Under the pieces are notes generated by a model, which saw nothing but the letters and a program-made list of their open reading frames with translations, was not told the DNA's origin and searched no databases. From AV40 sp035568175 (GTDB lineage: Bacteria; Verrucomicrobiota; Verrucomicrobiia; Chthoniobacterales; UBA10450), in NCBI GenBank assembly GCA_035568175.1, contig DATMON010000019.1, forward strand, positions 1-64,000: a stretch of DNA of 64,000 nucleotides, in the 5' to 3' direction. The translations under genes and the position numbers were made by a program. Shown one piece after another: positions 34,262-42,096 of the stretch. Position 1 is the stretch's first letter. Every line of letters starts with the position of its first letter.

Positions 34262-34414
34262 TTCGCGGGCCAGGATCGACAATCACTCGCCCGTTCAGTC
34301 TTTGTCCTAATCTGTTTCTGTCGTGAGTTAGAGACTAAGATTAAGGGGAAGAGGCGGGTTGGGGGACCTTTCACATTGCACCAGTACACACTTTGCGCAT
34401 GGTAGTTGGCCCAA

Positions 34415-34496
34415 GCTCACGTGGCGGAATTGGCAGACGCGTACGGCTCAGGACCGTATGGGGCAACCCGTGGAGGTTCGAGTCCTCTCGTGAGCA
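34415..34496 (+). tRNA. tRNA-Leu (anticodon CAG)
   Basis: A type II tRNA with long variable arm: acceptor GCTCACG pairs with CGTGAGC, D arm GCGGAATTGGCAGACGC, anticodon arm ACGGCTCAGGACCGT with anticodon CAG, variable arm GGGGCAACCCG, T arm GAGGTTCGAGTCCTC, discriminator A. CCA is not encoded. Confidence 0.97.
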
Positions 34497-34553
34497 ATTT
34501 GCTCGACCATTGCGCGTGCTTGCGTTGTAACCATCAGCGTCAAATTAACCAGG

Positions 34554-34811
34554 ATGAGCGCGCGTCTTTATCTTCACTTCGGACTTTGGTGCGCACTGCT
34601 CGCTGTTTTTTTGGTCCTGAGCACGCCGATTGTCGGACCCGCCGTTCTCGAGAACAAAATCGGTCCGATTGATCCGAATCATTCAATTGATTCCTATCTG
34701 AGCGGTCTCACCCATGTCCGAAATGGGTCGCAGCTGTTCTCCAACTTGCTGGAAGCTGTGCCGCCGGAAAAATCTGTCGTGATTCTTATCGTCGCCAAAA
34801 GTTTAAACTGA
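34554..34811 (+). CDS. Small membrane or secreted protein of unknown function
   Basis: An 85-residue frame with an N-terminal hydrophobic segment (LYLHFGLWCALLAVFLVLST) followed by a soluble part (NKIGPIDPNHSIDSYLSGLT). No family recognised. It fills the space between tRNA-Leu and ubiE with only 17 nt to the next gene. Whether it is expressed is unproven. Confidence 0.45.
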   Translation: MSARLYLHFGLWCALLAVFLVLSTPIVGPAVLENKIGPIDPNHSIDSYLSGLTHVRNGSQLFSNLLEAVPPEKSVVILIVAKSLN

Positions 34812-34828
34812 AACGCTCGACTCCAAGC

Positions 34829-35536
34829 TTGGTTAACCAACGTCAGCTATCGCGCTCGCGTGATCCGGACACGGTTCGCGAGATGTTTGGCGGTATTGCG
34901 CAACGCTACGATCTCGCCAACCACCTTCTGAGCTGCGGATGCGATTTCATCTGGCGCAGACGCGCGGCGGAGATTGTGGCCGGTTGGAACCCGAACACGA
35001 TTGTCGATCTTGCCACCGGAACGGGAGACTTGGCGCTGGCGTTGGCAAAAGTGTTGCCGAAATCGGAAATCGTTGGCGCAGATTTTTCCGAGGAAATGCT
35101 GGCGGTGGCAAAAACTAAAGGTGTTCGTCGAGTTGTGACAGCAAATGCGCTCGCGCTTCCATTTGCGAATCGGTCATTCGATTGTTTGACCATCGCGTTT
35201 GGTTTGCGGAACATCAAAGATTGGAATGCCGCGCTGCGCGAAATGGCGCGGGTGCTGACGGCGAACGGCAACTTGCTGGTCATGGAGTTCTCGCTCCCTT
35301 CGATGTCGACATTGCGAACGATCTACCGGTTTTATCTTCACCGCTGTCTTCCGATCTTCGGATCCTTTCTCACCCGAAAGAAAACCGCTTACGATTACTT
35401 GGGCGATTCGATCGAACAATTTCCCGACGGTGAGGAATTGGTCCGGTTAATCGAAGCAAATGGATTTAGCGATGCCACCGCTGAACCTCTCACCGGCGGA
35501 ATCGTTACGATTTATACCGCGACGAAAGGCATTTAG
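34829..35536 (+). CDS. ubiE: Ubiquinone/menaquinone C-methyltransferase UbiE/MenG-like
   Basis: A 235-residue SAM-dependent methyltransferase. Family marks: VREMFGGIAQRYDLANHLLS, VDLATGTGDLALAL (SAM loop), ANALALPFANRSFDCLTIAFGLRN, VLTANGNLLVMEFSLPS, AYDYLGDSIEQFPDGEEL and the closing GGIVTIYTATK. It methylates demethylmenaquinone or the ubiquinone precursor; which quinone applies cannot be told here. The start codon is probably the TTG at 34829. Confidence 0.92.
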   Translation: MVNQRQLSRSRDPDTVREMFGGIAQRYDLANHLLSCGCDFIWRRRAAEIVAGWNPNTIVDLATGTGDLALALAKVLPKSEIVGADFSEEMLAVAKTKGVRRVVTANALALPFANRSFDCLTIAFGLRNIKDWNAALREMARVLTANGNLLVMEFSLPSMSTLRTIYRFYLHRCLPIFGSFLTRKKTAYDYLGDSIEQFPDGEELVRLIEANGFSDATAEPLTGGIVTIYTATKGI

Positions 35537-37362
35537 CGCGAAGGCGTCGCCGTCAGTGTGGGCGACGGAGATGGCAAGGGCGATTCCTGACCAACGAGCG
35601 GTAGCTTGAGCGCATTCACATCTGGGTTGTTAACCACAAACGTACCTTTGCGTTCGTCCACTTTTGCGAACCACATCCCGTCCGGCCAAGTGCCGCCGAT
35701 CGTTAATTTGTGCGCAGCCTTATCGTCCGGGGAAGTTGTGAAAGCCACGACGAGGTACGGCTTATCGAAACCGTGAGTTGGAGTTGTCGATCCGACCCAG
35801 CGCACGGCGCGTAATGTCGCCAAACTGTTGAGAAGCGATTGCACGTTCGTTTGGTTGATCGCGCCGCTTCCTTTTGCCCAACTCCACTGATTGTTCGGGC
35901 CGCGAACAAGTGATAATTCCTTGTCGGTGGTCACACTGACGCGATGGATCTGTTCTGGCTTGAAATTGAAGATCGATAATTCCTGCCACTGCAACGGGTC
36001 CGCGAAAATCTGGTCGAGCAAATTGCGGCGCACGGCGACGACGAACGGCTCGTCACCGACGCGCGCGTAAACGTTATCGCCTTCGTTCTTTCCAAAGGCC
36101 ACCGAAGCGAATGGCTGTTCGCCCGCTTTGGTCTCGGCCGTGTTCTCGGAAGCAAACGAGCTGAAGGTGACAATCAGTTGCGGCTTATCCAAGCCGTACT
36201 TCGGCAGATTCGAAGCGACATCTTCAACAAAGTTTGTGACCTGCACGTTTTGCAGCCGGTCGACGAGCCGGCGGACCTCATCTGAATTTGCGGGCACGTT
36301 GTTGCGGCTGGCGATTGTCCAGTTTTCGTCTTTTCGCCCGAGAACTGTTTTGCCCTTGCCCGGCGCGTCGATGGTTACTCGGTCGAGAATTTTTGTGTCG
36401 ATTCGAACAAGGTGACGGTCGCGGAGGTCGTTCGGTTTATTGTTCAGGGTGTCCTCAATTTTTTTCGGCACCGTGTAAACGAAACTGCGCGGAGAGAATC
36501 GCACGTAGACCTGGTCCTTCTCTTTCTCGGGAACGCCGCCGATCTGAAGTGTCTGGCCTTGCTTGTCGTCCTGCGCAAAAAGCGTGAGCGCGCCGCGCGG
36601 CTCGGCCAATCCGTACGGATGGAGATCGCCGCGATCGTCTGCCACAAATTGTTGAATGCGCGCTGTCGTCACTTGCGCGATCAAGTCGCTGACCTTCTGG
36701 TCATCAGCCCGCGTGTGCAGCGGCTTCACAATGTCCCAGTGATCGCCTTTCTTTTGTAGCTCCATTTCGCCCGCCGAAGTTTTGAGCACGACCCGGACAA
36801 CTTGCGCCATGATCAAGTCAGTCAGTTTGCGGTCGCGAAAATCTTCCGGTTTCTTGTCCATCGCTTTTTTGACGGACTGATTGGCGAGAAATGTTTCTTT
36901 CGAATTCGCGAATCGGACATACATCTTGCCTTCGAGCGCGGCGTCCTTGCCGAAAAAGATTTCCGGCGGCATATCCGGTCCCAGTAATTTCAAACGCAGC
37001 TTTGGGTTTGCCAGGCCGTAGTCGCCGAGCTTGTTTTTGTCTGCTTCCATCTCTTTTACTGAAATGGCCGCTTCCTTCTGCCAGTTCTCGAGATCGAGCA
37101 GCAAATTGTTCACTACCGAACCGTCAGCCTGATCCTTGATTGGAATCTCCAGGCGCCACTTATCGTCGTGCCGGTGGATGTCGATCTTATCGTCGCCATT
37201 TTGGATGACAACCCCGTTGATTTTGTCGCGGTCAAAATTAACGATGTTCTGGGCCTGACGCGTGGCTTCGGCGGTGCCGGGCCGGTTTCGTTCGACGAAA
37301 AAGAGATAAGCAAAAACCGCAGCCGCGATGACGAACAGGACTAATGTCGTTTTCCACTTCAT
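35533..37362 (-). CDS. DUF4340 domain-containing protein
   Basis: A 609-residue protein: one N-terminal membrane segment (TLVLFVIAAAVFAYLFFV) followed by repeated DUF4340 units that recur roughly every 150 residues (VVIQNGDDKIDIHRHDDKWR; VVLKTSAGEMELQKKGDHWD; VTIDAPGKGKTVLGRKDENW; HRVSVTTDKELSLVRGPNNQ). The tail is Pro/Ser/Thr-rich. It ends the group encoding a GldA/GldF/GldG-like ABC transporter, as in many relatives, so it may act with it at the membrane. It carries one copy of GATGTCGATCTT (plus strand, 37177). Confidence 0.88.
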   Translation of the reverse strand: MKWKTTLVLFVIAAAVFAYLFFVERNRPGTAEATRQAQNIVNFDRDKINGVVIQNGDDKIDIHRHDDKWRLEIPIKDQADGSVVNNLLLDLENWQKEAAISVKEMEADKNKLGDYGLANPKLRLKLLGPDMPPEIFFGKDAALEGKMYVRFANSKETFLANQSVKKAMDKKPEDFRDRKLTDLIMAQVVRVVLKTSAGEMELQKKGDHWDIVKPLHTRADDQKVSDLIAQVTTARIQQFVADDRGDLHPYGLAEPRGALTLFAQDDKQGQTLQIGGVPEKEKDQVYVRFSPRSFVYTVPKKIEDTLNNKPNDLRDRHLVRIDTKILDRVTIDAPGKGKTVLGRKDENWTIASRNNVPANSDEVRRLVDRLQNVQVTNFVEDVASNLPKYGLDKPQLIVTFSSFASENTAETKAGEQPFASVAFGKNEGDNVYARVGDEPFVVAVRRNLLDQIFADPLQWQELSIFNFKPEQIHRVSVTTDKELSLVRGPNNQWSWAKGSGAINQTNVQSLLNSLATLRAVRWVGSTTPTHGFDKPYLVVAFTTSPDDKAAHKLTIGGTWPDGMWFAKVDERKGTFVVNNPDVNALKLPLVGQESPLPSPSPTLTATPSR

Positions 37363-37380
37363 AACGATTCCGCCAATTCG

Positions 37381-38913
37381 TCAGGCGCGCCGTTTCCACC
37401 AAACGACCGTGCCGAGAAGGACAAAGACGAGCGGTATCAAAACGAGGATCATCCAACGCAAACCGCGCAAAGCGTCTTCGTTCAAACTGAAGGTAAGGGT
37501 CTTCGGAATTTTTGGCGCGATACCGATAAGCTGCTCGCGGCTCAACAGCCAGTTTGCGCTCGCCGAAATGAAATCGAGCGCCTGTTGGTCCTGAGTCAAC
37601 GCATTGTTCTGAACGAACGTCGCGTTGCTCACCACCACCATGCGCGATGAATTCATTTGGACGCGCTCGTCTGCGCTGCCGCCTTTTTCGATCGATACTC
37701 CGATAGTCAGGGGCGCCGCTCCCGCTTTTTTCGCGTCGGCCTGCAGTTTTGCCTGGTCGTTGGTGTTGTAATCGGTTTCAGCGAAATAACCTTTCTCGGC
37801 TTCAATCAGCGGCTGGAGTTGAATGTTTGCCGCGCGAACGCGTTGTGGCTCCAGGGTGATCGATGATGTTCCACCGAAAAACAACGCCTGGACATTCGCG
37901 AGGCGTTTCGTTACCGGATTGTCGCCGAGGAAGCGCGCCTGCACGTCGCGGATCAGCGCGAGCTCTTCAATTCCGGTCCGGACAAAAGCCATCAGCCGGT
38001 CGTCGTTAACTTTCACGCCCAATTCGTTGAGGAATGCGTTCAGTCTTGGTGTTTTCGCCGATGGATCGATCAGCAACAGAATTCGTCCTTGCTTGTTCCA
38101 AAAATCGTGGAGCAATTTTATTTCGCGCTCGGAGAGATCGTACTGCGGTCCGAGAATCATCACTGTTTTTATCTCGGCCGGGATTTGCGGTTCATTAAAA
38201 AGATTCAGTTCCTGGAACTTGATGTTTTCGTTCTCGATAAACGTTTTCATCACCGAAATCGGACTGGCGGGCTGCTGCTCTTGATCCAGCATTGCCAGCG
38301 GTGACGGTTCTGTCATCGAGGGTTCTTTGTGGCCGGTGACGTAGCCGACCGTGTTCTTTTTCCCTTCGACCAGATCAATCATTGCGCTCGTTATCGCTTG
38401 CTCGCCTTTGAACGCAGTCACGCGGGGCCCTTCCCCGAATGCCATACCGCTCTGATCGATCTCCGCCATGTCCGACGCCTTCACCGTTTTGTTCCGGCCC
38501 ACGTAATCGATCACGAGCAGACTCTCGTCGCTGACCACTTTGTATTTATCGAACAGTTCCTTGGCGCGGGAGAGATTCCGTTGCGGATCGATGTTCTCGA
38601 TGTCGATCTTGCCCTTGGCTGCGTATTGATATTCGGTCAGCAAACTCGAAACGTCGGAACTGATCGGCGTGGTGGGCGAAAAGAACACTGTCATTCGCAC
38701 TTTGCCTTTGATCGTATTCAGGAAACGCTTCGTTTTATCCGAGAGCGCGTATTTCTGATCGCGCGAGACATCCCAGCGTTTGTAGTGCCGGAAGCCGATC
38801 CAGTTCACTGCGCTTACCAAAAAGAAAATGAGAACGAGCTGGACCAAAACGTTCAGTCCGATTTGGAGGCGCTGAATTTTCTTTGGTTTCGCTTTGTCCG
38901 CTACGTCAGCCAT
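37381..38913 (-). CDS. GldG-like ABC transporter auxiliary protein
   Basis: A 510-residue protein of the GldG/ABC-2 auxiliary family: N-terminal membrane helix LNVLVQLVLIFFLVSAVNWI, a periplasmic IFT52-like domain (VRMTVFFSPTTPISSDVSSL, ALIDYVGRN-like LLVIDYVGRNKTVKA, GRILLLIDPSAKTPRLNAFL) and a C-terminal helix MILVLIPLVFVLLGTVVWW. In Bacteroidetes such proteins support gliding; elsewhere the role is unknown. It is 3 nt downstream of the permease gene. It contains one copy of GATGTCGATCTT (plus strand, 38599). Confidence 0.9.
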   Translation of the reverse strand: MADVADKAKPKKIQRLQIGLNVLVQLVLIFFLVSAVNWIGFRHYKRWDVSRDQKYALSDKTKRFLNTIKGKVRMTVFFSPTTPISSDVSSLLTEYQYAAKGKIDIENIDPQRNLSRAKELFDKYKVVSDESLLVIDYVGRNKTVKASDMAEIDQSGMAFGEGPRVTAFKGEQAITSAMIDLVEGKKNTVGYVTGHKEPSMTEPSPLAMLDQEQQPASPISVMKTFIENENIKFQELNLFNEPQIPAEIKTVMILGPQYDLSEREIKLLHDFWNKQGRILLLIDPSAKTPRLNAFLNELGVKVNDDRLMAFVRTGIEELALIRDVQARFLGDNPVTKRLANVQALFFGGTSSITLEPQRVRAANIQLQPLIEAEKGYFAETDYNTNDQAKLQADAKKAGAAPLTIGVSIEKGGSADERVQMNSSRMVVVSNATFVQNNALTQDQQALDFISASANWLLSREQLIGIAPKIPKTLTFSLNEDALRGLRWMILVLIPLVFVLLGTVVWWKRRA

Positions 38914-38916
38914 TCG

Positions 38917-39672
38917 TCACAACCTCCATTTGCGCGATTGGAACGCCTGATAAGTCAGCGCCAGCATCAGTGCAGTCATGCTTAAATAGAGAACAACCGG
39001 TCGCGTATCGATGATGCCGCGCGAATAGGTGCCCATATGTTCGATCGCGGAAAAATAGCCAAGCGCCTCCCGCATTCCCGAGCTGACATCGAGCAAAATG
39101 AACTGAACCAGTCCGAGAAAGAACAACAGCGTGATCGCGCAAAAAGAGATGATCGCAGCGACGATCTGGTTTTTTGTCACCACCGAGGCGAGGCAGCCGA
39201 TGGAAAGATAAAACATTCCAAGCAGCAGCAGCATTAAATACGAGCCCCAATAAGCCCCGGTGGAATTCGCCGCCGGTTGCTGCGTGACCCTTTGAAAGAT
39301 CGCAAAGTAGAGGAGCGTTGGAAGCCAGAGCGCGATGTAGAACACGAGTGCGCCGAAGAATTTCGCCAGGACAACTTGCGAATCCCGGACTGGCGCGGTC
39401 ATAAGCGGTTCAATCGTGCCGAGCTTAAATTCTTCAGCGAAAAGACGCATCGTGATCAGCGGAAAAATCAAAACGAACGCAAACCAGAAGAACACCGAAT
39501 TAAAGAACGCTTCCTGCACCGAAAAGTTCATCGGCCGCTGGTTCATGTAGGAAACCTGGAAATAAAAATCGGCTCCACTGACCAGCAGGAAAAACACGAG
39601 CACGACGTAAGCGATCGGGGAATGAAAATAGCCGCGGATCTCGCGGGCGAGGAGGGTGTAAAATTTTCTCAT
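38917..39672 (-). CDS. GldF-like ABC transporter permease
   Basis: A 251-residue protein with about six membrane helices. REIRGYFHSPIAYVVLVFFL opens it as in GldF/ABC-2 permeases, and MRLFAEEFKLGTIEPLMTAPV is the family's signature loop, followed by LAKFFGALVFYIALWLPTLL. It lies between the ATPase and the GldG-like gene with 3-nt spacings, so the four genes form one operon. Substrate unknown. Confidence 0.92.
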   Translation of the reverse strand: MRKFYTLLAREIRGYFHSPIAYVVLVFFLLVSGADFYFQVSYMNQRPMNFSVQEAFFNSVFFWFAFVLIFPLITMRLFAEEFKLGTIEPLMTAPVRDSQVVLAKFFGALVFYIALWLPTLLYFAIFQRVTQQPAANSTGAYWGSYLMLLLLGMFYLSIGCLASVVTKNQIVAAIISFCAITLLFFLGLVQFILLDVSSGMREALGYFSAIEHMGTYSRGIIDTRPVVLYLSMTALMLALTYQAFQSRKWRL

Positions 39673-39675
39673 TGC

Positions 39676-40623
39676 TTAGGTCGACATCTCCGTTTGATCC
39701 GAATGGGTGATTTCGACGAACACGTCTTCGAGGGTGGCGCGTCGTTGCGAGAGTTCGCGCAGCGTCCACTTTCGCGCGGCCGCGAGCCGGAAAATTTCCT
39801 CGCGCACGTCCAGACCAGACTCGACCCGCAGCGAAAATATTTGCCAGCCTTCGTCTTGATCGGTCTTCACGTCGCGCACGCCGGAAATTTTTTTCAACTC
39901 TTCCGCGCCATCGTCCTGGCCGGTTTTCGCTTCGACCACTACGCCGCCGGCCTGACGAATCTGGCCCAGCAAGTTATCCGGCGTGTCGCACGCTTCAATC
40001 CGTCCCTTATGAATGATGATGACCCGGCTGCAGGTCATCTCCACTTCCGGCAAAATGTGAGTGGAAAGCAAAATGGTGTGCTGCTTGCCGAGATTCTTGA
40101 TCAGCTCGCGCACTTGCCGGATTTGGTTTGGATCGAGACCGATGGTCGGCTCGTCGAGAATGAGAAGATCGGGTTCGCTGACAAGCGCGTCGGCCAACCC
40201 GACTCGTTGCCGGTAACCTTTGGAAAGTGTGCCGATTAGTTTTCTTTCCACTTCGCGCAAGCCGCAGAGTTCTTTAACATCGCCGACTCGTTCCGCCACC
40301 CGGCGATGCGGCACGCCTTTCAGCGCGGCCCGATAATCGAGATACTCGGTTACCCGCATATCATTATAGAGCGGAACGTTTTCCGGCATGTAACCCAGCC
40401 GCGACCGCGCCTGGAGCGATTGCTCGAACACATCGAACCCCGCGATGGAAGCGCGGCCGGAAGTGGCCGGCATGAATCCGGCCAGAATGCGCATGGTGGT
40501 GGTCTTGCCCGCGCCGTTCGGCCCGAGAAAACCCATGATTTCGCCCTGGCGGACCTCGAAATTCAAATCCCGGATCGCGGTCTGACCGGCGTATCGCTTC
40601 GTTAAATTTTCGACTTTGATCAT
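39676..40623 (-). CDS. GldA-like ABC transporter ATP-binding protein
   Basis: A 315-residue ABC ATPase of the ABC-2/GldA kind. Walker A GPNGAGKTTTMRILAG, Q-loop LGYMPENVPLYNDMRV, signature LSKGYRQRVGLADAL, Walker B LLILDEPTIGLDPNQ, switch STHILPEVE. A C-terminal DUF4162-like part (about residue 235 onward) carries regulatory strands. It heads the operon ATPase-permease-GldG-DUF4340. Confidence 0.95.
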   Translation of the reverse strand: MIKVENLTKRYAGQTAIRDLNFEVRQGEIMGFLGPNGAGKTTTMRILAGFMPATSGRASIAGFDVFEQSLQARSRLGYMPENVPLYNDMRVTEYLDYRAALKGVPHRRVAERVGDVKELCGLREVERKLIGTLSKGYRQRVGLADALVSEPDLLILDEPTIGLDPNQIRQVRELIKNLGKQHTILLSTHILPEVEMTCSRVIIIHKGRIEACDTPDNLLGQIRQAGGVVVEAKTGQDDGAEELKKISGVRDVKTDQDEGWQIFSLRVESGLDVREEIFRLAAARKWTLRELSQRRATLEDVFVEITHSDQTEMST

Positions 40624-40683
40624 TCCGAAATTATTTGATGAGACAATTAAGACCTTAATGCGTTGCGAAAAATTTTTCGTCTG

Positions 40684-41952
40684 TCAACGGGCGGCCAGGG
40701 TGACAGTCTCAATCCGCTTTCCGGCTCCGCCCGCGCGCACAACGCCGACCATGAAATCAACACTGGCTCCGCTACTGGCGCGGCCGAGCAGGTTCTCAAC
40801 ATCGTCCACTGAGTTCACATCGTGGTTGCCGATGCGGTAAATCACCAGGCCGCGCTCGATCCCGGCCTGATCGGCCGGACTGTCTGGTTCTACCGCGCTG
40901 ATCAGCACACCGCGCTTCGGCTCATAACCGAGCGCGGCCGTTAATTCCTCGTTTAAATCTTGTAATTGCATCCCGAACATCTGCTCGGCGTTGGATGTCG
41001 ATGTTTGCCCGGCTGCGGGCTGATTTTTTCCACCGGGATGCTTCTCAGCGAACGTTTTGAAATTTCTTACACTGTCGCGGACGACGTCGGCCGGGATGGC
41101 AAACCCGAGTCCCTGTGTCGGTACGCCCTGCGGAGTGAACGCCATTTTTGCCGAGCTAATCCCGACCAATCGCCCTGAGATGTCGATCACCGGCCCGCCG
41201 CTGTTGCCCGGATTAATCGCCGCGTCGGTTTGCACCAGGTTTTTGTAATCGACATTGTCGATGCTGATGTCGCGCTTGGTTGCGCTCAACACCCCGCGGC
41301 TGATTGAGCTGCCGTATCCGACCGCGTTGCCAACAACCAGAACGGTTTCGCCTAACAAGTTCGGCGAAATGTTATCGAGGTTGATGAACTGAAACGAGTC
41401 TTTCGAATCGATCTTAATAAACGCGAGGTCCTTCTTGTCGTCGCCGGTGATGTAATGCGCGCTGTAAGTTTTGCCGTTGTTGGTGGTTACCTGGATCTTC
41501 AGGTCGGCCGCGCGCTCAACCACGTGCTGATTGGTCACGATGTAACCGGCTGGATCGACAATGAATCCGGACCCGAGACTTTGCAGCGTTTGCCGGATCT
41601 CGCGTGGACGTCCGCGGTATTGCCCAAAAAATTGCGCATAAAAATCTTCGATTGGATCCCGAACGCTCCGCCGGATCACTCGTTCGGTGTTGATGTTGAC
41701 GACCGCCGGTAAGACTTTCGCCACGGCCAGGACCGCGGGCTCGGCGGCAGGATCAGCCTGGGCCAAGCAAGATGTCGATCTTGCGAGAAGAAGAATGATC
41801 GCGAGCGTTATTCTGGGGAGCGCACGCGCCTCGCGTGCTTGCGATCGCGCCCCCGCGATCGCGAACTTTTTCCCGAGGATTTTTCGGCGAGGGCGCCGAA
41901 AACGGCACGCGAGGGCGCGTGCGCTCCCCAGAGTTCTTGTGACACCGCTCAT
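40684..41952 (-). CDS. HtrA/DegP-type periplasmic serine protease
   Basis: A 422-residue trypsin-like protease with one PDZ domain. The triad is His143 (TNQHVVE), Asp175 (KKDLAFIK) and Ser251 (NPGNSGGPV). The PDZ domain (about residues 320-415) has PKRGVLISAVEPDSPADQAG. The hydrophobic signal core ITLAIILLLARSTSCLAQA is preceded by about 47 residues, of which 8-46 are translated from a 119-bp palindromic element (41813-41931); no other start codon lies between that element and the signal core. It degrades or refolds misfolded envelope proteins. Confidence 0.93.
   Translation of the reverse strand: MSGVTRTLGSARALACRFRRPRRKILGKKFAIAGARSQAREARALPRITLAIILLLARSTSCLAQADPAAEPAVLAVAKVLPAVVNINTERVIRRSVRDPIEDFYAQFFGQYRGRPREIRQTLQSLGSGFIVDPAGYIVTNQHVVERAADLKIQVTTNNGKTYSAHYITGDDKKDLAFIKIDSKDSFQFINLDNISPNLLGETVLVVGNAVGYGSSISRGVLSATKRDISIDNVDYKNLVQTDAAINPGNSGGPVIDISGRLVGISSAKMAFTPQGVPTQGLGFAIPADVVRDSVRNFKTFAEKHPGGKNQPAAGQTSTSNAEQMFGMQLQDLNEELTAALGYEPKRGVLISAVEPDSPADQAGIERGLVIYRIGNHDVNSVDDVENLLGRASSGASVDFMVGVVRAGGAGKRIETVTLAAR
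41813..41931. repeat. Palindromic MITE-like element inside the HtrA signal-peptide region
   Basis: Ends are inverted: CTGGGGAGCGCACGCGCC and its partner GGCGCGTGCGCTCCCCAG, extending through TCGCGTGC/GCACGCGA. Inside are further palindromes, GCGATCGCGcccccGCGATCGC and GGCGagGGCGCC. It lies in coding sequence and stays open in the protease frame. No transposase gene was seen. Confidence 0.8.
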
Positions 41953-42000
41953 TGTTGTGAGCGTGCAAGTAACGAAGCTGCCTCCGCACTGTCAACTTGG

Positions 42001-42055
42001 TGTAGCCACGTCGCTATGCGACGTTTCTCCAACGCGCCACAGGCGCGTGGCTACA
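42001..42055. repeat. REPIN-like element, family C
   Basis: TGTAGCCACGTCGC...GCGCGTGGCTACA: two hairpins, CGTCGC/GCGACG and ACGCGCC/GGCGCGT, joined by TTTCTCCA, with ends in inverted GTAG/CTAC form. A degenerate relative is at 3451-3514. It lies between the protease gene and sucA. Confidence 0.8.
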
Positions 42056-42096
42056 GCACTTGCCGCCTGCTTTAATCATCGGAAATTGATTAAGTC

